A stretch of 23,371 nt of DNA from positions 1 to 23,371 of IMG/VR virus record IMGVR_UViG_3300031975_000657; one strand, written 5' to 3'. The notes beneath the pieces were generated by a model, which searched no databases, was not told the origin of the DNA, and was given only the letters and a program-made list of their open reading frames with translations. Numbering within the stretch: the first letter of the stretch is position 1; each line of letters starts with the position of its first letter. The DNA comes from a virus. This document shows positions 1 through 6,580 of the stretch, in pieces. Position numbers and translations under genes: made by a program.

Positions 1-170
1 TTAAAACTATTAGATTTGGAGAGCAAGGAGCTAGCACTGCTGGTAAACCTAAGGCTGGAGAGTCTAAAAGAATGAAAATGAAACGTAAGTCTTTCAAGGC
101 TAGACATAGAAAGAATATAGCTAAGGGTAAGATGAGCGCTGCGTATTGGGCTGATAAGGTTAAGTGGTAG
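1..170 (+). CDS. Partial small basic phage protein (C-terminal end only)
   Basis: The frame is open from the window edge and stops at 168-170, so only the last 55 residues are visible. The readable end is rich in Lys/Arg and Gly, with RFGEQGAS near its start, a central KSFKARHRKNIAKGKM stretch and the ending AYWADKVKW. I recall this ending from a small conserved protein common in environmental tailed phages (DUF6321-like), but that is from memory and its function is unknown. The stop is followed directly by the ATG of the next gene (TAGATG), which suggests translational coupling. The true start lies outside the window. Confidence 0.75.
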   Translation, partial: KTIRFGEQGASTAGKPKAGESKRMKMKRKSFKARHRKNIAKGKMSAAYWADKVKW

Positions 171-641
171 ATGAACCCTAAAAGAAAAGAAATGCCTTGG
201 TATACCAAGTCTTTAATATCTCTACTAGGAAAAGGTCAGAGGGTTGAAGGCAGTGTATATTCACATAGCCCAGAATCTGTAAATATAATTTACAATATGT
301 TTTCAGACGAACTTGGATTTGAACCTTCTATGGTTAACAGATTAAACATACTTACTAGAGCTTTACCTAAAGAAATAGCTTCTTATGTTAAAACTGGAGA
401 CGTAAGTAAGGGATTGCAAGACGTAAGAAATCCTTTGTTGGATATATATCTAAACAAAGACAGTCAATCTCAATCTGATTTTTTGAGAGCCATATTAAAG
501 TACGATGAAGACAATAATCTTTATACCGACAAGGGTAGAAAATTTGTACAAAAAGTTACAGAATCAGGATTATTAAACGAGGAAACTATTAGAGATTTAT
601 ACTTTAAAAAATATAAAGATAAATATCCTCTTAAGGATTAG
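171..641 (+). CDS. Hypothetical protein, 156 aa
   Basis: A complete frame starts immediately after the preceding stop and ends three bases before the next small gene, so it sits in a tightly coupled rightward set. The protein is soluble-looking, basic at the N-terminus (KRKEMPWYTKS), and mixed helical afterwards; I see no signal peptide, membrane segment, cysteine motif or known catalytic signature. Codon use (AGA, TTA, ATA rich) matches the neighbouring genes, which supports it being coding. I do not recognise the family. From its position with other small genes at the end of a rightward block it could be a late accessory or virion-associated protein, but that is only inference. Confidence 0.7.
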   Translation: MNPKRKEMPWYTKSLISLLGKGQRVEGSVYSHSPESVNIIYNMFSDELGFEPSMVNRLNILTRALPKEIASYVKTGDVSKGLQDVRNPLLDIYLNKDSQSQSDFLRAILKYDEDNNLYTDKGRKFVQKVTESGLLNEETIRDLYFKKYKDKYPLKD

Positions 642-644
642 ATA

Positions 645-758
645 ATGCCTAATAAAAAAGCCAAAGAAAGAAAGCGTAGAAAAAGAAAACTTACGATTGA
701 AAATAAATCTATTAAGAGATTAATAAAAAAGAAAAAGAAAGAACAAAGAGATGGATAA
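645..758 (+). CDS. Very short Lys/Arg-rich protein, 37 aa
   Basis: An ATG at 645 opens a 37-codon frame ending at TAA 756-758 and overlapping the next gene by 8 bases. The product starts MPNKKAKERKRRKRK and ends KKKKKEQRDG; about half of its residues are Lys or Arg, so it is strongly cationic and likely to bind nucleic acid or acidic protein surfaces. Small PNKKAKxRKR-type proteins recur in environmental phages in my recollection, which supports it being a real gene. It fills the gap between two coding frames exactly, with the start just after the upstream stop and the stop inside the downstream start region. No specific role can be assigned. Confidence 0.6.
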   Translation: MPNKKAKERKRRKRKLTIENKSIKRLIKKKKKEQRDG

Positions 759-1254
759 TAAACAATTATTTGCACTAATAGACTCTCTGACAAAAGGTCA
801 AGGAGAAATGTCTAAAACTCCTATGGGTAGAGAGGTGCTTTATGTTACAAGTCCTAGTATGAATAAGACAGGAACAAGTGCTCCAGAAGGAGTTGATATA
901 CAAGAGTTAATTAGAGGTATGATTAGAAGCAATTCTCCTATAAAAAGTCAGTTTTCTAGTATGCTGGGAAGAAATCAATTAACAAATAAACCAGAAGCTG
1001 CTAAGTCAATAGATGATATTTTGAGACAGTCTGATATATCAGAGTTTTTATCAAAAGTTGTTTCTGACAAAACAAATGTGGATGTAAACGAAGATACTCA
1101 GGTTATTCCAAGCAATGTAGGTAGAATGAATAGAGAAACCTTGCAAGAAATATTAAAAATGCAAGAGCCAGTACCTCAAGGGCCTGAAATGAATATAGAA
1201 ACTTTAATGAGATTACTTTCTCCACAAATGCAGGAGCCTATTCCTCCTAGATAA
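751..1254 (+). CDS. Hypothetical protein, 167 aa
   Basis: The ATG lies inside the end of the 37-aa gene, giving an 8-base overlap, and the frame runs to TAA at 1252-1254. It is the last rightward gene before the convergent hairpin. The protein is polar, low in aromatic residues, and its C-terminal third repeats short Met/Gln/Glu/Pro patterns (LQEILKMQEPVPQ, LMRLLSPQMQEPIPPR), suggesting a flexible tail with short repeated helices. There is no membrane segment or recognisable catalytic motif. It is probably a phage-specific late or virion-associated protein judged only by operon position; I do not recognise it. Confidence 0.65.
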   Translation: MDNKQLFALIDSLTKGQGEMSKTPMGREVLYVTSPSMNKTGTSAPEGVDIQELIRGMIRSNSPIKSQFSSMLGRNQLTNKPEAAKSIDDILRQSDISEFLSKVVSDKTNVDVNEDTQVIPSNVGRMNRETLQEILKMQEPVPQGPEMNIETLMRLLSPQMQEPIPPR

Positions 1255-1258
1255 AATT

Positions 1259-1293
1259 TAGGGGTGCAGAAAATAGATAAAACTACACCCCTA
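1259..1293. terminator. Hairpin between converging transcription units, candidate bidirectional terminator
   Basis: TAGGGGTG (1259-1266) pairs perfectly with CACCCCTA (1286-1293), an 8-bp GC-containing stem with a 19-base loop. It lies 4 bases after the last rightward gene and 15 bases beyond the stop of the leftward bS21 gene. A T-rich stretch (1307-1318) follows on the plus strand at a distance, and four T residues follow directly on the minus strand. The loop is long for an intrinsic terminator, so termination is inferred mostly from position. Confidence 0.5.
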
Positions 1294-1308
1294 GGAGCAC
1301 AATAAATT

Positions 1309-1485
1309 TTATTTTTTTCTATCTCTTTTAATCTTTTTCTCTCTCTCCCTCCTAAGCTGGGAGGGCTTAGTGTAAAACCTTCGCTCTTCCAGCTCTAGTA
1401 ATATACTATTCTCTCTAACTTTCTTTTTAAATTCAGAAAGCATCTTAGATAAAGGTTTATTTTTTGTCTTTCTTACTAATATCAT
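1309..1485 (-). CDS. rpsU: Phage-encoded 30S ribosomal protein bS21
   Basis: The 58-residue frame begins MILVRKTKNKPLSKMLSEFK and continues VRENSILLELEERRFYTKPSQLRRERE before a Lys/Arg-rich tail. This is the bS21 pattern: an N-terminal beta-like VRxxE/NxP start, a helix with FKKKVRENxILxE, the RRxFYxKPSxxRRRxR signature, and a basic C-terminus. Cellular bS21 is usually about 57-71 residues, so the length is right. bS21 sits near the 30S platform by the anti-Shine-Dalgarno region and helps initiation. Phage-borne bS21 is known from marine and other viruses, where it is proposed to replace the host copy on ribosomes. The ATG overlaps the stop of the upstream gene (ATGA), so it is translationally coupled and is the last gene of the leftward block. 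Identification rests on sequence pattern alone. Confidence 0.88.
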   Translation of the reverse strand: MILVRKTKNKPLSKMLSEFKKKVRENSILLELEERRFYTKPSQLRREREKKIKRDRKK

Positions 1486-1763
1486 TCAGTCTCCATATGA
1501 TCAATCATATATCTTGTTCTATCGTAAGCCCCATATCCTTCATAAAATTCATCATACCAATCAAGATTGGGTCTTCGAGTTTGTTTATCCCTGCTATTAC
1601 TTGGCGAAAAATCTGTGGATAGAGTAATATACTCACTACCTTGACTATAAGGAGATGGTTTTAATCTAGGCTTACAATAAGAAAACCACCACTGAGTGTA
1701 TCTTTTCCATCTTTCATGCGCTCTTAGATAAGGATGTTTTTGTCTCATTCCCACGTAGTGCAT
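1482..1763 (-). CDS. Hypothetical aromatic-rich basic protein, 93 aa
   Basis: The frame starts within the upstream metallopeptidase gene (about 50 bases of overlap; an internal Met at residue 6 would shorten this to 35) and stops at an ATGA junction with bS21. The protein is unusually rich in Tyr, Trp, Arg and His (for example ERWKRYTQWWFSYCKPRLKP and DWYDEFYEGYGAYDRTRY). I see no membrane segment and no paired-cysteine motif. High Trp/Tyr/Arg content may suggest RNA or protein binding, and the position between a metallopeptidase and bS21 is suggestive but not diagnostic. I do not recognise the family. The neat junction with bS21 favours it being real. Confidence 0.6.
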   Translation of the reverse strand: MHYVGMRQKHPYLRAHERWKRYTQWWFSYCKPRLKPSPYSQGSEYITLSTDFSPSNSRDKQTRRPNLDWYDEFYEGYGAYDRTRYMIDHMETE

Positions 1764-2148
1764 TTAAACTCTCTTTCTCTTCTTTACTAATATCATTACT
1801 TCTCCAGTTACTATAAAACTCTTTTCTAGCCCACTTCTCTGCACTTATCTCCCACTTATTGTCATCGTGAGGGTCTCTGCCGCAATGTACAGCCATAGTA
1901 CCAGCTTGACAGTATTTTCTAACGAACTTTTTGACACCCATTCTTCTAGCATCCAGAGCGTGTTTACATTCGTGTAAAATAGTTAGCATAAAGTCTTCAG
2001 CGTCTCCCTCTTTCATCTCCATATCTCTAATAACCATTTTATCTTCTTCTGGTATATACATAGCCTTGACATCTAAATTTTTATCCATAACTATTGTAGG
2101 ATATATATCGTATGAATGTACTATTGACCTTACAACTAAACTACGCAA
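1714..2148 (-). CDS. Putative zinc metallopeptidase (HExxH)
   Basis: Residues 55-63 read LTILHECKH, a consensus HExxH zinc-binding and catalytic site preceded by the hydrophobic residues typical of minimal metallopeptidases, and EISAE at about 100-104 supplies a plausible third glutamate ligand. At 144 residues it resembles compact SprT/ImmA-like phage domains, though no exact family can be named. The start is TTG at 2148: an in-frame stop lies just upstream, and AGAAG is placed about 9 bases before the TTG; the next ATG would remove 20 residues. It overlaps the end of the DnaB gene by 8 bases. No signal peptide is visible, so it likely acts in the cytoplasm, perhaps on a host or phage regulator. 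Substrate unknown. Confidence 0.65.
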   Translation of the reverse strand: MRSLVVRSIVHSYDIYPTIVMDKNLDVKAMYIPEEDKMVIRDMEMKEGDAEDFMLTILHECKHALDARRMGVKKFVRKYCQAGTMAVHCGRDPHDDNKWEISAEKWARKEFYSNWRSNDISKEEKESLNALRGNETKTSLSKSA

Positions 2149-3481
2149 ATGTTAAATCTTCTTTCTTTCTTTTCTCGTGATCACTAGCCTCTACTATAGT
2201 GTTAAATAGTTTACAACTATCTCCAGAGTATCCCATCTCTACAGAACCAGGAGTACCATATCTATTCTTAGATACTATCAACATCATCTCGTTTGGCATC
2301 CATATCCTACCATTAGAATCTTCTTCTCCATATCTAGAAACATAAGGATAGTGCGTGAACACTACCATTTCCGCATCCTGTTCTAACGAACCAGACTCCG
2401 CTAAATCCGATAACCTTGGGGTCGCATCTATCCTATGTTCTATGTTTCTATTAAGCTGCGAAACTAATATTACGCACATATCATCACCCTTTGCAAGCCA
2501 TTTATATCGCATAGTAGTTTCACGTATCTTGTGTCTTAAGTCTCTATTGTCTCTAGATGGGTATTCAATAAGACCTATGTGGTCATCTATCACTACATCT
2601 GGATTAATCTTCTTTATCTCATTGAAAGTCTCTTGCATATCTCTAACATTGTCATACATAAAAAGTTTGTCTTTGTAGTTTTTCTTTATGAAGTCCATAA
2701 CTCTGTGTATTTCTGGCATAGATTCTTTTGTTCCGTGTCTTAAGCCCTTGTAAGATAAGCTATCAGACTCCATAGCAATAAACTTCTTCATCATTTCTGT
2801 GTTAGGCATTTCCCTGTTAAACATAACTACCTTTTTACCAGAGAGAACAAGCGATCTAGCTATATTAGCAGCCACAGTTGTCTTGCCGTTAGCTGGTCTT
2901 CCAGCTATAATTGTTATCTCTCCTCTTGTCATTCCATGTATAACAGAATCTAATTTTTCTAAGCCAGTTTTTATTATACCTCTACTATTAAATATAGAGT
3001 CATTGGTGTCGTGTAAAAGTTGATTAATATCAAACTCATTGTTAGAAGGTCTAAGGTTTATAAGATTTGAAGAGTCATTGTTTAGTTTGTTTATAAGAGA
3101 ATCTAGGTCTACAGAATTATCTTCAGCAGTCTTTATTATATTGTGAGAATGATTAATCATTCTTCTTCGTAGCCAATGCTCGTGTATTAACTTAGCATAG
3201 TTCTCTGCTTGTGCATAGCTAGGTTCTTTTGTAGCTATCCCACTTATATCATAAGCAATACTTTTATTGCTATGTTTTTTAGATGGAAAATTGTGGACTA
3301 TAGAGACAGCATCTATTGTCTCTCCATTCTTGTGCATTTTCTTTATAGTTCTCCATAGGTCTTTATTAAAACTATTATAAAATACATCGTCATCTTCAAT
3401 CCATTTAGATACTTTTACTATACTACTTGGCTTGTTTATCAGACAACATAACAGAGATTCTTCTGTTTGTGTATTGTGCAT
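2141..3481 (-). CDS. dnaB: DnaB-family replicative DNA helicase
   Basis: This 446-residue protein unwinds DNA at the phage replication fork as a hexameric ATPase. An N-terminal helical DnaB-N-like region (residues 1-105, starting TEESLLCCLI) is followed by a linker and a RecA-like domain. Visible motifs are Walker A GRPANGKT (194-201), the FNREMP segment with the expected glutamate (about 224), Walker B VVIDDH (296-301), the SQLNR motif (341-345), the LAESGSLEQDA loop (about 360-370) and the C-terminal KNRYGTPG arginine-finger segment (405-412). Length is close to bacterial DnaB (about 470). It starts at ATG 3481, close behind the zinc-ribbon gene and ahead of the metallopeptidase. No primase domain is fused, and none is seen elsewhere in the window, so host primase or an unseen phage primase is needed. 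Confidence 0.93.
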   Translation of the reverse strand: MHNTQTEESLLCCLINKPSSIVKVSKWIEDDDVFYNSFNKDLWRTIKKMHKNGETIDAVSIVHNFPSKKHSNKSIAYDISGIATKEPSYAQAENYAKLIHEHWLRRRMINHSHNIIKTAEDNSVDLDSLINKLNNDSSNLINLRPSNNEFDINQLLHDTNDSIFNSRGIIKTGLEKLDSVIHGMTRGEITIIAGRPANGKTTVAANIARSLVLSGKKVVMFNREMPNTEMMKKFIAMESDSLSYKGLRHGTKESMPEIHRVMDFIKKNYKDKLFMYDNVRDMQETFNEIKKINPDVVIDDHIGLIEYPSRDNRDLRHKIRETTMRYKWLAKGDDMCVILVSQLNRNIEHRIDATPRLSDLAESGSLEQDAEMVVFTHYPYVSRYGEEDSNGRIWMPNEMMLIVSKNRYGTPGSVEMGYSGDSCKLFNTIVEASDHEKRKKEDLTFA

Positions 3482-3487
3482 ATAACC

Positions 3488-3868
3488 TCAATCTATTTTA
3501 GGTGGTACTCTATCCATAGTAAGAAACTCATTTCTTTTCTTAGCTGTCTTACTAGAATTATTATTTTTTATAATGGCAGTAAGGTATTTTAACCCCTTGC
3601 CTTCTTGTGGTGAGTTAGCCTTTATAAAGTTATTGATTGCCATAATTACCATATCTGAATCACAGCTTTTTATCTCAGAAAGAAATCCATATATATCTAC
3701 CTCTGTTAATTTTATATTTCTGCTGCTATCAATTTGATTTGCAACATGATCAATAAGATTAAGACATTCTTTACTGTAAGACATTCTCATGCTCTCTATT
3801 TGTTTAGTGTACTTTTGTTTCTTTACCTGTCCTCCACAAGTGGGACATCTTTCTGTTTTTCTAGGCAA
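3488..3868 (-). CDS. Zinc-ribbon protein beside DnaB, possible helicase loader or replication organiser
   Basis: The protein begins with ERCPTCGGQ (one CxxC knuckle near the N-terminus), followed by an all-helical body ending in GLKYLTAIIKN. A short GLxYLxAIIxN-like element occurs near the C-terminus of several replication organiser or loader proteins, and the gene lies 6 bases upstream of dnaB, so a role in loading the helicase is a reasonable but unproven guess. Start choice: the longest frame starts at GTG 3877, but an AAAGGAG sequence overlaps that codon, and the in-frame TTG at 3868 has the correct 8-base spacing; 3868 gives 126 residues. The upstream neighbour overlaps by 46 bases in another frame. 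Only one CxxC pair is seen, so zinc binding might need dimerisation. Confidence 0.6.
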   Translation of the reverse strand: MPRKTERCPTCGGQVKKQKYTKQIESMRMSYSKECLNLIDHVANQIDSSRNIKLTEVDIYGFLSEIKSCDSDMVIMAINNFIKANSPQEGKGLKYLTAIIKNNNSSKTAKKRNEFLTMDRVPPKID

Positions 3869-4305
3869 TTTAAACACTCCTTTTTTTCTAGCGGCATATT
3901 AGCAAAAACCTCTGGGTCTAGGTATTCTGATTCAATCTCTCCAGTCCATTTTTTAATTATCTGATAAGCTTTTTTACAGTCAATACATCTCATAGGTTTG
4001 TTAGACATAGCTGTTTTTAGTCTATTTTGACTCCCCTTAGATTTGTTATGAGATTGTAATCCGTCAAAGTCAAACCATTCGTCATCAAAGTAGTGAAGAA
4101 ATGTTTCTATTTGTGCATAATTTTTTACTAAAGCGTCTTTAGAATAATCAGCAGTATTAGACCTAGTTTCTCTTACTCTTTTGTATCCGCTTGAGATAGA
4201 GAGCTCACCATCTCTAACCATTCTTCGTACCTCTGGATTACGTAAATCTGACTTCTGTCCTCTTTTACTAGCTGTATGTCCACTTCTTCTGTCGGTTTCA
4301 ACCAT
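3823..4305 (-). CDS. Hypothetical protein with C-terminal zinc knuckles, 160 aa
   Basis: The C-terminal part holds two cysteine pairs, CIDC (about 107-110) and CLNC (about 143-146), which can form one zinc site; the N-terminal part (NPEVRRMVRDGELSISSGYK) resembles the helix spacing after HTH domains in ParB-like and replication proteins. ATG 4305 is the longest start but overlaps the nuclease gene by 133 bases. ATG 4221 (residue 29) has AGAGG 8 bases upstream and reduces the overlap to 49, yet it would remove the NPEVRR element; I keep the longer form with doubt. It probably belongs to the replication/recombination group by context, but the function is unrecognised. Confidence 0.55.
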   Translation of the reverse strand: MVETDRRSGHTASKRGQKSDLRNPEVRRMVRDGELSISSGYKRVRETRSNTADYSKDALVKNYAQIETFLHYFDDEWFDFDGLQSHNKSKGSQNRLKTAMSNKPMRCIDCKKAYQIIKKWTGEIESEYLDPEVFANMPLEKKECLNCLEKQKDVPLVEDR

Positions 4306-4493
4306 TTAGCTACTCTCTTTCTTACTTTACATTGAACTTTATATTCCTCAATCATTAGGTCTACTTGCTCATTTTGCCCCATAGACCTTCCGTCAGAACC
4401 CCATGCTCTTTTGGAAGTTAGTCCTTTTTTAGTGGCAATGTCAACACATTCTCGTTCAAACCTATTGCCTTTTTGTTTACTTTTGCTTGCCAT
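4173..4493 (-). CDS. PD-(D/E)XK nuclease, Holliday-junction-resolvase-like
   Basis: The 106-residue protein has the compact Hjc-like layout: KGNRFERECV (N-terminal glutamate at about 13), a Gly/Ser-rich loop (WGSDGRSMG), VDLMI (Asp about 45), then YKVQCKVRK, where Gln54-x-Lys56 replaces the usual ExK. A resolvase of this kind would cut branched recombination or replication intermediates before packaging, and a partner SSAP/exonuclease cassette lies upstream in the same leftward block. The Q in place of E occurs in some active families but must be checked. It starts at ATG 4493, 13 bases after the previous stop. Alternatives are other small VRR-NUC or RecB-like nucleases. Confidence 0.7.
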   Translation of the reverse strand: MASKSKQKGNRFERECVDIATKKGLTSKRAWGSDGRSMGQNEQVDLMIEEYKVQCKVRKRVAKWLKPTEEVDIQLVKEDRSQIYVIQRYEEWLEMVSSLSQADTKE

Positions 4494-4506
4494 TATATAT
4501 CATACC

Positions 4507-4755
4507 TCACGAGCAAGAACCTCCCTTGTTTAAATTTCTTTCTATCCAGAACCTATAGTTAGCCTCAGCTTTATCGTAATAGTCATAGCAATGACCACAT
4601 AGAATATAATTCTTGTTAGTCTGTATTGCATTACTCTCACATAAAAGCAATGGAACCCACCTATCACTATCTTCTGCGCTGCACAGAGAACAGTTACTAG
4701 GTAGCTTGCTCGCTATCTCCTTCTTCAGCCATACGTGTATTTTCTTCGACTTCAT
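4507..4755 (-). CDS. Small zinc-binding hypothetical protein, 82 aa
   Basis: Two cysteine pairs, CSLC (residues 22-25) and CGHC (53-56), are separated by 27 residues, the geometry of a zinc ribbon or an HNH-like treble clef without the obvious catalytic histidines. The Lys-rich start (KSKKIHVWLKKEI) and the NYRFWIERN tail suggest nucleic-acid contact. It overlaps the preceding gene by 59 bases, and ATG 4755 is the only in-frame ATG. It could be a degraded or minimal HNH-type protein, but I see no clear H-N-H triad, so I leave it unassigned. Confidence 0.6.
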   Translation of the reverse strand: MKSKKIHVWLKKEIASKLPSNCSLCSAEDSDRWVPLLLCESNAIQTNKNYILCGHCYDYYDKAEANYRFWIERNLNKGGSCS

Positions 4756-4945
4756 TTTTTAATTTCTCCGTTTTGGCTTCCATATATTTAGCCAGTTTCT
4801 CTGTTTCTTTTTTCATTTCTAGATAGTTTTCTATTAACATTCTCAACGTATCTGTTGTGTAGTTTATAGAGCTTACTATATTAAAAAGAGTTTGCAAGTC
4901 TTTTTGCATCTCTTTGATTGTTGGTTTTTTTGTTTTTCTTTTCAT
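4697..4945 (-). CDS. Hypothetical coiled-coil protein, 82 aa
   Basis: From ATG 4945 the protein starts MKRKTKKPTIKEM and continues as a long charged helix (LEMKKETEKLAKYMEAKTEKLKNEVEEN) likely to form a coiled coil, ending in an acidic tail. The frame could also open at TTG 4984, adding 13 residues, but ATG 4945 gives the normal basic phage-like start; neither has a strong SD. The gene has no cysteine motif or membrane segment. A weak hairpin with a T-run lies just upstream (5024-5034), which may separate it from the preceding genes. Function unknown. Confidence 0.55.
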   Translation of the reverse strand: MKRKTKKPTIKEMQKDLQTLFNIVSSINYTTDTLRMLIENYLEMKKETEKLAKYMEAKTEKLKNEVEENTRMAEEGDSEQAT

Positions 4946-5020
4946 AATATTTTTGGTAGAGAGCAAGCGCCAGCCCTTTATCAAATGCCAACTTTATTAA
5001 CTAAGTAGTTTTTTTAAAAT

Positions 5021-5034
5021 AAAAACCACGGGTT
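5021..5034 (-). terminator. Weak candidate intrinsic terminator, minus strand
   Basis: On the minus strand AACC, a 3-base loop and GGTT form a short stem directly followed by TTTTTATTTT. The stem is only 4 bp (somewhat longer if a bulge is allowed), so it is weak. It falls in the 60-base gap between two leftward genes (5049 and 4945). Confidence 0.3.
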
Positions 5035-5048
5035 ATTTAAGTTTTAAT

Positions 5049-5243
5049 TTAATATCTCTCTACCAATTCTCTTAACTCGTCAACTAGATATTGTTTCATA
5101 CCCATTGAGGTTTGTATCTCTTGACTCCTTAAACCTTTCGTATCTTTTTCTAAGCTTGTACAGTAATACTTTATCTTCTCTTCTAGTGAGATCGTAGATT
5201 GCTGTTCCTGGAGAGACTTCTCTTTTTGCGTCAACCATTTCAT
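5049..5243 (-). CDS. Alternative overlapping frame, 64 aa, uncertain
   Basis: This frame begins at an ATGA junction with the stop of the 73-aa gene upstream, as neat phage coupling would predict, and its last 18 residues (MGMKQYLVDELRELVERY) look like a natural helical C-terminus. Its first two thirds, however, overlap the 77-aa frame at 5080-5313, which has the better codon pattern (purine-rich first positions, frequent AGA). Only one is likely to be the main product, unless a frameshift joins the first part of one with the end of the other. I list it with low confidence so the ambiguity is not lost. Confidence 0.3.
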   Translation of the reverse strand: MKWLTQKEKSLQEQQSTISLEEKIKYYCTSLEKDTKGLRSQEIQTSMGMKQYLVDELRELVERY

Positions 5244-5313
5244 CTAGAGCTCTCTTCCACCCCATAAGATTTGACATTCTCTCCTCTATTTCTACCCACT
5301 TCTCTACTTTCAT
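5080..5313 (-). CDS. Hypothetical helical protein, 77 aa
   Basis: ATG 5313 is preceded by AGAGAGG at a spacing of about 6 bases, and the frame shows strong phage-like codon use. The protein is charged and helical (ALDEMVDAKREV, then KLRKRYERFKES), with SPGTAIYDLTRREDK in the middle; no catalytic motif is recognised. It overlaps the upstream 73-aa gene by 74 bases and competes with another frame at 5049-5243. The early part reads as a genuine small phage protein; whether it ends at 5080 or shifts frame is open. Confidence 0.5.
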   Translation of the reverse strand: MKVEKWVEIEERMSNLMGWKRALDEMVDAKREVSPGTAIYDLTRREDKVLLYKLRKRYERFKESRDTNLNGYETISS

Positions 5314-5461
5314 TTACATCCTCTCTAAATTTTACCATTAGACCTCTTTTCTCTGCTTGAGTCCATATAAATCTAATGAAGTTATCTATGTCTTCTTGTG
5401 TATTACTATTTCCTTTTTCTATAATTAAAGACTCTAAGTCTTCTACTATTTGAAACTTCAT
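5240..5461 (-). CDS. Hypothetical protein, 73 aa
   Basis: The ATG overlaps the stop of the methyltransferase gene (ATGA), so the two are translationally coupled. The first 48 residues form a coherent charged helical region (VEDLESLIIEKGNSNTQEDI then FIRFIWTQAEKRG); the remainder, overlapping the downstream 77-aa gene, is Arg/Glu/Asn-rich and less protein-like. There is no cysteine pair, membrane segment or known motif. The role is unknown; being attached to a DNA methyltransferase is not enough to infer one. Confidence 0.6.
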   Translation of the reverse strand: MKFQIVEDLESLIIEKGNSNTQEDIDNFIRFIWTQAEKRGLMVKFREDVNESREVGRNRGENVKSYGVEESSR

Positions 5462-6567
5462 AAATACATCCTTTTAATTACTTCATAAACTACGTTAGTA
5501 GTTACTGCATTTCCAAGAGCTTTATATCTTTGTGTATCAGATATTCCCTCTGTCCATCCATCTGGAAATCCTTGCAGCCTCTCACATTCTACTGGAGTAA
5601 GTCTCCTTATACTATCTTTCTGTAGTGTATATTGATTCATTCCAGTATCCAATGTTTGAGCTACACCTCTACCTACTCTACCTCTTCTAGTCTTAGAGTT
5701 AGGTACAGATAAATTGATAGAGTCTCCTTCTGTGGCTACGGCATAGCCTTTCTTAGTAGCCTCTTTGACTTTTATCTTGGTAGCACCAGTTCTTTGTCCC
5801 ATATTATCAAATCCCTTGTAGTAGTTTGCATCTAAACAAGTAGATGTATCGCTGATAACAACCTCTCCTTTTCTAAACCTAGCACCTACATTGTACAATC
5901 CAGTCTTCGCACCTATACCACCACCTTCAGACTTTAGTGTTGTAGATATTCCGTTCTGATCATAGACACGATATGCTTGAGCTACGTTCTTAGTAATCTC
6001 TATCGGTTTGTTCTCTCTAGAATCCTGTTGAATGATTTGCCTGATAGGTAATACTTGTCCTCTACCTTGTCCTCTAAGATGTCCGACAATATACACTCTC
6101 TCCCTATTCTGAGGGACTCCGAAGTTCTTACTATTAAGTAGTTCCCATTGCACCATATACCCAAGGTCGGAGAGAATCCTAATGATTGTCTGGAAAGTTC
6201 TTCCAGAGTCATGAGAAAATAGACCTCGTACATTTTCGAGTATAATATGTTTTGGTTTCTTGTACTTAAGAATCCTTGCGATATCAAAAAAGAGCGTACC
6301 TCTTGTGTCTTCAAATCCTTTTCTCTTTCCAGCAATGCTGAAAGCTTGACAAGGAAATCCTCCAACGAGTAAGTCGAAGTCTGGTAACTCTCTTTCATTA
6401 ATTTCTGTTGCACTCCCATAGTTTCTAACACCTTTAAAACTCCTTTCATATATTTTAATGGCATGTTTATCTATCTCAGAATAACCTACAAACTTAGCAT
6501 CTGGGATAGCTCTTTTTATTCCTAGCTCGAATCCTCCGATTCCTGAGAACATTGAAAATACTCTCAT
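5458..6567 (-). CDS. dcm: DNA (cytosine-5-)-methyltransferase
   Basis: This 369-residue enzyme transfers a methyl group from S-adenosylmethionine to C5 of cytosine in a specific DNA site. All core motifs are seen in order: motif I FSMFSGIGGFELG (4-16), motif IV GGFPCQAFSIAGK with catalytic Cys73, motif VI ENVRG (111-115), motif VIII QNRERVYIVG (153-162), then a target-recognition region of about 160 residues, motif IX RRLTPVECERLQGFP (321-335) and motif X ALGNAV (350-355). It starts at ATG 6567 with AAGGAGG 5 bases upstream. No cognate restriction enzyme is adjacent, so an orphan role, protecting phage DNA from host restriction, is the likely use. The target sequence cannot be read from the protein. 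Confidence 0.95.
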   Translation of the reverse strand: MRVFSMFSGIGGFELGIKRAIPDAKFVGYSEIDKHAIKIYERSFKGVRNYGSATEINERELPDFDLLVGGFPCQAFSIAGKRKGFEDTRGTLFFDIARILKYKKPKHIILENVRGLFSHDSGRTFQTIIRILSDLGYMVQWELLNSKNFGVPQNRERVYIVGHLRGQGRGQVLPIRQIIQQDSRENKPIEITKNVAQAYRVYDQNGISTTLKSEGGGIGAKTGLYNVGARFRKGEVVISDTSTCLDANYYKGFDNMGQRTGATKIKVKEATKKGYAVATEGDSINLSVPNSKTRRGRVGRGVAQTLDTGMNQYTLQKDSIRRLTPVECERLQGFPDGWTEGISDTQRYKALGNAVTTNVVYEVIKRMYL

Positions 6568-6580
6568 TGAGCCTCCTTTT

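Noticed and set aside
6000-6464. 154-codon frame inside the methyltransferase gene
   Set aside because: Shadow of a gene that contains all C5-methyltransferase motifs in the other frame.
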